Source of the DNA: Cunninghamia lanceolata
Lineage: Eukaryota; Streptophyta; Pinopsida; Cupressales; Cupressaceae
Reading direction: 5' to 3'
DNA: 64,000 bases
Assembly (NCBI GenBank): GCA_027924645.1
Contig: BSBN01001687.1
Span: forward strand, 5,766,001-5,830,000
Part shown: piece by piece, positions 58,404 through 64,000 of the stretch
How positions within the stretch are numbered: position 1 is the stretch's first letter
Layout: the number at the start of each line of letters is the position of its first letter
The notes under the pieces: model-generated
What the model saw: only the letters and a program-made list of their open reading frames with translations
The model's database searches: none
Told to the model about the DNA's origin: nothing
Position numbers and translations under genes: made by a program

Positions 58404-59206
58404 TTTTTTTATAGGAAAAAGTGGTAAAACCACTAAAATTATATTAATTAAAAAGAGAGAAATACAAAATGCCAGATTCAAGGAGGCATACCGGTAGGAA
58501 AGAATTAGCAAAGAAAACCTCCAGTTATAGCCCATTTTAGACAATTACATAACAAAATTGACTCATAAAGATGAGTCAATCCAAAAATAGAAGTCTGTGT
58601 CTCAAGCCTTAGCAGAATTTATTCTGAGACAACATAATATTTACATGACAGCTACCAGAATCGACCAAAATCAAAAACTAAAACTTACTGCTGACACAAA
58701 AAATAGGGGATTCCCTTTTATTCTTCAACATTAATAACTTGCGGAACATGAGCCTCATCTTCCACTAGCTAAGGAGGAGGAGGCGGAGGAGGAGGAACAT
58801 AATTCAACAAGAAATGAAGAGCATTAAAGATTTCTATAGCAGAATCTACCAATTGGTTCCCCAGTTCTTGCCTATGGCAGTGAATGGCATTCTGGAAGGA
58901 TATTACACAATTATTTTGGAGGCCATGCATAAATGCATTAAAAAGGTAGTGGAGCTTAGGAGTACGAAATAGAAACCTACAATCAAACAAACCTCCCACA
59001 AGAGCAGTACCCGAATGCAAATCATAATCTTCTAAAGCATTATTGAAAGAGTCTACAGAAAAATGAACACTCTGAACAAACATAACACCCAAATTCATTA
59101 CTCTGTCATGGCTTTGCAAAAGGTCCATAGCATTGGACAAAAAATGTGATACTGCTTGATAAGGGTAAATAGAAATTGGAGAATGTAAAACATGCAATCC
59201 ACAAAC
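58404..59206 (-). mobile_element. Poly-A retroposon (LINE/SINE-mobilised insert) in the E6 RT
   Basis: Flanked by a perfect 14-bp TSD CTATTTATTACATT (58390-58403 and 59207-59220). Adjacent to the left copy is a T run (a poly-A tail on the minus strand), so the insert reads on the minus strand and moved by target-primed reverse transcription. Just before the tail is a perfect stem-loop AGTGGT-AAA-ACCACT (58420-58434). The 5' end is probably truncated because an ORF is already open at the junction. The family is unknown. Confidence 0.85.
58769..59206 (-). pseudogene. Unrecognised ORF inside the retroposon
   Basis: About 145 codons open from the insert's 5' junction to TAG at 58769 without interruption. 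No Met start lies at the beginning; the frame probably continued upstream in the source. The product is His/Phe/Leu-rich (F-L-S-N-A-M-D-L-L-Q-S-H and C-R-F-L-F-R-T-P-K-L) and ends in a run of eight prolines encoded by GGAGGAGGAGG-type sequence. I recognise no domain. It may be the 3' coding end of a LINE-like element or a retroposed gene piece. Confidence 0.5.
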
Positions 59207-60125
59207 CTATTTATTACATTATATGTTGATAATATTTTATTTATTGGTAAAGGGAAAGGAATTATTTTAGAACTTATGTCTCAACTTGCAGCTAAATTTG
59301 AAATGAAAGATCATGGTGTAGCTACACACATTCTTGGGATGGAAATAAGAAGAGATAGATTGAATAGAAAACTATGGCTTAGCCAGAGTAAGTATGTCAA
59401 TTCAATTTTACAAAGGTTTAACATGTAGGATTGTAGGCCATTATGTGTTCCTTTTATAGTTGGAATGAAGTTACTGCTTCACAATGTCCAACATCCCCAT
59501 TAGAGATGGAATACATGAGTAGAGTACCTTACTAGAGTGCAATCTAAAGTTTGATGTATGCTATGGTCTATACTAGACAAGACATTGCCCAAGCAGTGGG
59601 AGTTCTTTCAAGATATATGTCTAATCTGGGTAGAGTTCATTGGGATGCAATTAAAAGAGTATTCAAATATCTGTGGGGTACCTCAGAGTATTCATTATGT
59701 TATCATGGTAATTTTATAGGAGACATGCATTCCCTTGATATTCATGGTTATGTGGATCTAGACTAGGCAGGTGATGTTGATACCAGATGATCCATCGGTG
59801 CTTATGTATTTAATTTATTTGGTGGTGCAATTAGTTGGATAAGTAAGTGGCATGCTATGGTTACTTTTTCCACTATTGAAGATTAGTATATGGAAGCTAC
59901 TCATGCTTGTAAAGAAGCCATTTGGCTTAAGAGACTGTGAGCAAATATTAGAATAAAACAAGGTGCAATGATAGTCTATTGTGACAGTCAAAGTGTGATC
60001 TACCTAGCTAAGAACCCAACATTTCATGCTAGGACCAAGCATGTTGATGTACAATATCATTTTGTTAGAGATATGGTTGAGGATTGTAGGGTGAAGCTAG
60101 TTAAGGTAGAGACTATTGATGCATA
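59207..60125 (+). pseudogene. E6 reverse transcriptase end and RNase H (decayed)
   Basis: It begins with the right TSD copy. The catalytic box Y-V-D-D reads Y-V-D-N (59222-59233), followed by F-E-M-K-D-H-G-V-A-T-H-I-L-G-M-E-I and L-S-Q-S-K-Y-V. The connection has Y-T-R-Q-D-I-A-Q-A-V-G-V-L-S-R-Y-M and H-W-D-A-I-K-R-V-F-K-Y-L. RNase H includes G-Y-V-D-L-D, W-L-K-R-L, Y-C-D-S-Q-S-V-I-Y-L-A and R-T-K-H-V-D-V-Q-Y-H-F-V-R-D. TAG stops occur near 59428, 59764 and 59884. Confidence 0.9.
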
Positions 60126-60129
60126 AATA

Positions 60130-60490
60130 TGTGGGTCTCATCCAGCAACAACATGGGAAGTTTCTAAGATGTGGGAATGCTTCTCAGAAGCAACCTCCAG
60201 ATTTTAGGGAAGCTGGCTCTTCCGTTCTTTCAATGGGGTTTGGGAAAAAGGTCAAAAGAAAATAGGATTTGTAGAAAACAAATGCCTAATCTATGGCAAT
60301 CCGCTGGATTTGAAACAATTAGTTGCATAGTGTTAACTTTGAAAGATTTAATTGGAATTAAAGAGCATCAATGCATGATTAAGACCCAGTTTAAGAAACA
60401 TATTTAATAGAGGTAGAATAAATAGAGATATTAAAAGAGAGAAATAGAGATATCCAATATGCACAAAACACATCTCATTATTTGAATAAC
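60130..60490 (+). other. E6 3' flank, boundary unresolved
   Basis: Sequence after the RNase H stop. A purine-rich stretch GGGGTTTGGGAAAAAGG near 60235-60251 could be a PPT, but no clear LTR start was identified. The short ORF 60171-60407 lacks features. Confidence 0.35.
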
Positions 60491-61889
60491 AACAAGTTAC
60501 AGAGGCAAAAGTTGCTACACAAAATAACTGTTACATTCTCATAAAGAAAGAATTGCAAAGGCCAAAAAGAAACTCTGTTTGTTGCTGCATAAAATCTTTT
60601 TTGTGTGTAGAACTCTGAATGTGTATATCTAACTGTGTCTTAGATCTATCCATTTATATCCTGAAAGACTCAACAAAATCTCAACGGCCTCCTACAATCT
60701 TTGCAACTGAAAGTCCACAAAATCTGGCATAAATTTGGTAAATGCAACTACTTTGAAACTGAAACTATGGCTGTAACTTAAATGGCAACTAAAACTCTCC
60801 ATTTGGCTCTGTGAAAATACTCCCATCGCTTCTTCTTCTTATTTCCTATAGCTTGTCATTAAAATAAAACATTGTTGCTCATATTTTAGGGTTTCACCTT
60901 TTATTCCCATGGAAGAAAGAGTCGTATAAGTGTCTTTTTATAAAATTTACTTTATACTGCCTGGACCCACTATGTGTCACAATTTTAATACAGATTTTAA
61001 TCTTTATTTACCTCACCCATAACTTTAATTAAGAAGTGACTCTTACATTTAATAAGTATCTAACTTTAGAGGAGGGGCCCACAATATTATAAGAGACACA
61101 ATTTTCAAATCTTAGCTTTTCATTCCCGTGAATCATATGCAATTAAATGAAACATTTAATTCTCCTTTGCTTGGGCTTAAACACATGGCTTCCTCCACTC
61201 AATTTTGAGTTGCAATTTGTTTCTCCCACAACCTGCACGTGGTGCTCTCCATATCAATCTTAAGATGCTCTCTTTTCCTTCCGAATCTGACACATGTTGG
61301 ACTCCGTATCTTTTTGAAACTCTTTTCATTATTGCTCGGGCGTCTCCATGTGCCTTGCTCTGCATCAATTTAAGTTTCTCTCATGAAAAGAAATAAAGTG
61401 GCTGCACATAATTTTTGGGGTTTTCACCTTTGTTGTTTCCCGTGGAAGAATAAAATTGAGAGCCATATATTTAATTTGTTTTCAACTTATTAAAAGAGGG
61501 CCCACCATACATTTTAAATGAGATTCTTCATTAATAAAATACTCTACTTCTTAAGACTCCCGTAACCCTTTGGTACATTTTATTAAAAAATGAAAATAAC
61601 ACATTGGGTTTTCCTGAGCTCCACAGCTCCCATGCGTCACTCTCTGCATGATGCATAAGCTTCTCTCTCCTTTTGCTGCAGTGTTGCCAACTGGCAACTT
61701 TCGCTTGATTTTACTGTTTCTTTCCTTTCCTTGGGTGCCAACAAGTGGCTTTCTCTGTAACTTTCATTGTTTTGTATCCACACCATTAGATTTGCATTTG
61801 ATCCGATGGCCACTAAGCATTTATTTCATTTGTAAAGCCCTATCTCTGTGAAGGCCGATCCTTATTACAAAAATTTCACTGTGGTGTGA
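60491..61889 (+). repeat. Probable 5' LTR of a further Ty3/gypsy element (E9)
   Basis: Noncoding, ending at CTCACCA (about 61889), directly before a PBS-like sequence. It contains related blocks: GGGTTTCACC followed by CCCATGGAAGAA near 60890 and GGGTTTTCACC with CCCGTGGAAGAA near 61430. Two similar segments with GTGCTCTCCATATCAATC and GTGCCTTGCTCTGCATCAAT also occur near 61245 and 61355. The outer boundary is unknown. Confidence 0.42.
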
Positions 61890-61894
61890 AGATA

Positions 61895-61910
61895 TTCTCA
61901 CCAGTTTTGG
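61895..61910 (+). other. PBS-like site
   Basis: GTTTTGGCAACTAGCTGGGATAG around this position matches the general form TTTTGGCGACTCxGCTGGGGA known for some Tat/Ogre-type elements, with a few mismatches. It implies a plus-strand element to the right. Confidence 0.45.
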
Positions 61911-62505
61911 CAACTAGCTGGGATAGTGAGCCTACTCACTCCAAACCCAAAATTTCTAGTTTCGCATATCGGTGCCTTAATCATTGGGTAATAGAGTCTA
62001 TCATGCTAAAACTGAAACATTCATAAAACTAACCAACATCTATGGCACTAGGCCAATACAAGCTGCCTAGAAACATTACTGAGGCTGAGACTGAAGAACT
62101 GCTAGCTAAAAACACACTCTACAACTAATAGACCACTAAAACAAATTGGTGACAACTGGCTATATTGATATATTCTGCAACTGAGATTAGCTTAAACAAA
62201 TTTATGAAATTTACATAGAACTAAGACACAGAACTGACTTCCCTCCTTATAGCAGCAACTTATTGAAAGAAAATCAACTAAAATTGAAAACTATTGCTAT
62301 TGTTGTAGCTTATTGAGCATCTGACATCAAACTACTGACATATGGGATGCATAGGAATATGTCCATTCACTGGAATGGCAAAATAACTGCCAAATCTGAT
62401 AATGTTTCTCCAATGAGTCCTCATCATGCTGAAAATGAACCAGACAAACTGTATGAAGAAATATAACAATATTTTGTACCTTTTTACTTCTCTGCACTCA
62501 AGAGA
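61911..62505. other. Noncoding stretch, no gene seen
   Basis: AT-rich sequence with no recognised motif in any frame. If the PBS at 61895 is real it would be the 5' leader of E9. Alternatively it is the 3' UTR of the minus-strand element E8. Confidence 0.4.
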
Positions 62506-63360
62506 TTATTTTTGTGCTTCAAAACACCAATCATGTTGATTATCATGTTGTTCTTGCTTTAGCAGAGAGCAGGGAGGGGAAATCAACTGTTGGAGCTTAT
62601 TCTTCTGATTGCATTTGTAGGTTTTTGTCCACCATACTTCTTCAGTGACCTCTCTTACAGGTTCTTCCATAGAATGGTAACCCATGATAGTACCAAAAAT
62701 AGGCATGCAAGTGACAGAGCTGCCAAGAATAGTTCTGAATCTGATTGGGATCCCTTCGTGCAAAAATAAATGTGTAGAATCTAACTCTGTTTGTGACATC
62801 ATATGTGGCTCTACATTGTGGCAAATGTCTCTCTAAATCTCATCATCTTGTAGAGGCAAAACTTCATCAAGAAGAAGACAATAACCATTTGCAAAAATAG
62901 TAAATAAATAAGTTCTTGAATCTTCCTCTGTTTCAACATTTTCTCCATGATCTGCTACAAGCCTTACAAATGAACCTTGTACTTTCTCAATTTCAATATT
63001 TTCCTCATTTAATAGCTGATAGCCTTGTTGCAAAAATGAGAACAAATCCTCATCATGCCCCAATGTTGCTCATGCATCTCTGTGCCTTCCTCCTACAGGT
63101 GTGAAACTTCATTGCAATAATAAAGACACTCATCTGGTATAATGTCATTTGTAACCTCCTCAAAATGGAATACAGAGGCAACATCGCCATGGACCCAGTG
63201 CTTTTCAGCTTCAAAGCCCTTCTTAGAGTACTTTTCAGCTTCTAGAAACATCACCTCATAAGCATCTTCTGAATCTGATCTAAGATTTGACAGTAACTCT
63301 AGATCTCCCTTTGCCACATATGCTTGATGCTGGTAACTAGAAGGACACACAGGAGCCACT
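62506..63360 (-). pseudogene. E8: unrecognised ORF downstream of gag
   Basis: Two open segments (63359-63093 and 63063-62506 with one TAG at 62833) that appear to be one coding region of about 285 codons joined by a frameshift near 63093. Readable blocks include S-D-S-E-D-A-Y-E-V-M-F-L-E-A-E-K-Y, H-F-E-E-V, C-L-Y-Y-C-N-E-V, T-Y-L-F-T-I-F-A-N-G-Y-C-L-L-L and I-R-F-R-T-I-L-G-S-S-V-T-C-M-P-I-F-G. Composition is acidic at first, then mixed. I recognise no protease, RT or integrase pattern. It follows a gag related to E3's, where a protease would be expected. Confidence 0.5.
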
Positions 63361-63699
63361 TTCTTTCTTGTAATTTGATTCTTGATACTTGATTCTTCTT
63401 GAATGTCAAAGTGACAAAGAACCTAGTCTATGGCTTCATTGGGCTGATTTGCTGCTATGGAGGCTTGTAAAGGGTAATTTTCAAGACAATTGGGCATTCT
63501 CTAGCTATATTCATACTATTGTTTAGAAGAATCTTGAGGCATTAAACATAGATTAGTATGGTACAGGTTTTGACCTTTTAACTCATTGATCTCATGGGAG
63601 AGGGTTTTAATTAGTTCTTTCGCAGCACTCATCTCCTCATGATTTGGTAAATTAGCAGGGAGGGAGGGTGGACTAAAATTTGTATGCATCTGGTTACAA

Positions 63700-64000
63700 G
63701 AAAGAGTCTAAGATAAGGTATTTGCATGAGTTATCAGTGGTTTTAAGGGTAGAGGAGGTAGTTTACTAGACAATATGAGGCTACTTTTAGTCTTAATGGC
63801 AAGATCATATGATTGAGGAAGAGTTTCACCTCCTAGGGATTGTATCATGATAGAGATCTCAGGGTCTAAAGCCTTTAAATAATACAAGAAAGCAAATACT
63901 GGAGGGGGCCTCATATATATAGAAATTTTTTTCCATACCTTGTCAAATCTTGAATTGAAATCATGTATGGGCTCCATAGGATGCCTCTTAATGGTGATGA
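63700..64000 (-). pseudogene. E8 gag C-terminal fragment
   Basis: The capsid C-terminal region is related to E3 gag: V-F-A-F-L-Y-Y-L-K-A-L-D-P-E and M-I-Q-S-L-G-G-E-T-L-P against F-L-Y-Y-L-R-A-L and Q-S-M-G-G-V-T-L-P in E3, with the same order of D-x-A-I-K/R-x-K and S-L-I. It runs off the right edge of the window. It establishes a second, partial member of the E3 gag family. Confidence 0.8.

Larger units (their letters stand above)
56342..60125 (+). mobile_element. E6: Ty1/copia element, main part
   Basis: The frame resumes in phase with the protease fragment at 9581-9703 and continues to GAG-pre-integrase, integrase, RT and RNase H, the copia order. The 5' half (gag and the start of protease) is not found in the window, and the 3' LTR boundary is not resolved. 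It is the oldest layer of the stack and carries two insertions, E2 and the retroposon at 58404-59206. Confidence 0.86.

Noticed and set aside
62642..62824. 60-codon minus-strand ORF
   Set aside because: It overlaps the unknown E8 ORF in another frame, which is longer and continues with the upstream segment.

Overview
The window is repeat DNA from a large-genome seed plant. I favour a gymnosperm, probably a conifer, because old LTR retrotransposons are stacked without being purged, some LTRs exceed 5 kb, and two Tat-type Ty3/gypsy elements carry a second RNase H. That assignment is inference. I see no intact host gene, tRNA, rRNA or CRISPR. Every coding stretch belongs to a transposable element and all are decayed.

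The main structure is a nested stack, resolved from LTR ends, PBS/PPT sites and target-site duplications (TSDs). Outermost is a Ty1/copia element (E6; 9581-9703 and 56342-about 60125). Its protease is split by E2, a plus-strand Tat-like Ty3/gypsy element (9704-56336, TSD ATGTT). E2's 3' LTR is split 11 bp from its start by E5, a minus-strand element with no RT or integrase (19705-55306, TSD CACCC). E5's internal region is split by E3, a minus-strand dual-RNase-H Ty3/gypsy element with about 5.15 kb LTRs (21260-50575, TSD GGATT/GGACT). E3's 3' LTR is split by a solo LTR of its own family (22662-28185, TSD CATAT/CATAC). Its 5' LTR is split by E4, a chromodomain Ty3/gypsy element (44030-50436, TSD GTGAT/ATGAT). 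A poly-A retroposon (58404-59206, 14-bp TSD) also interrupts the copia RT. By-eye LTR divergence rises with depth (E4 < E3 < E5), as nesting predicts.

Outside the stack, 1-4769 holds a minus-strand Tekay/Del-like chromovirus (E1), cut by the window edge, followed by its probable LTR. Positions 6650-9580 are AT-rich and noncoding, with palindromes and a 42-bp tandem repeat. Positions 60130-62500 are noncoding and probably contain an LTR ending at a PBS-like site near 61895. Positions 62506-64000 carry a minus-strand gag fragment related to E3 next to an unrecognised ORF.

Almost every premature stop I inspected is a one-step C-to-T or G-to-A change (CAG, CAA or CGA to a stop, or TGG to TAG/TGA), the signature expected from deamination of methylated cytosine in silenced repeats. 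Several catalytic residues were lost the same way. The features most worth following up are the nesting itself, the different RNase H orders in E2 and E3, E5's protease-like ORF ending at a splice-donor consensus, the giant LTR family, and the unknown ORF at 62506-63360.
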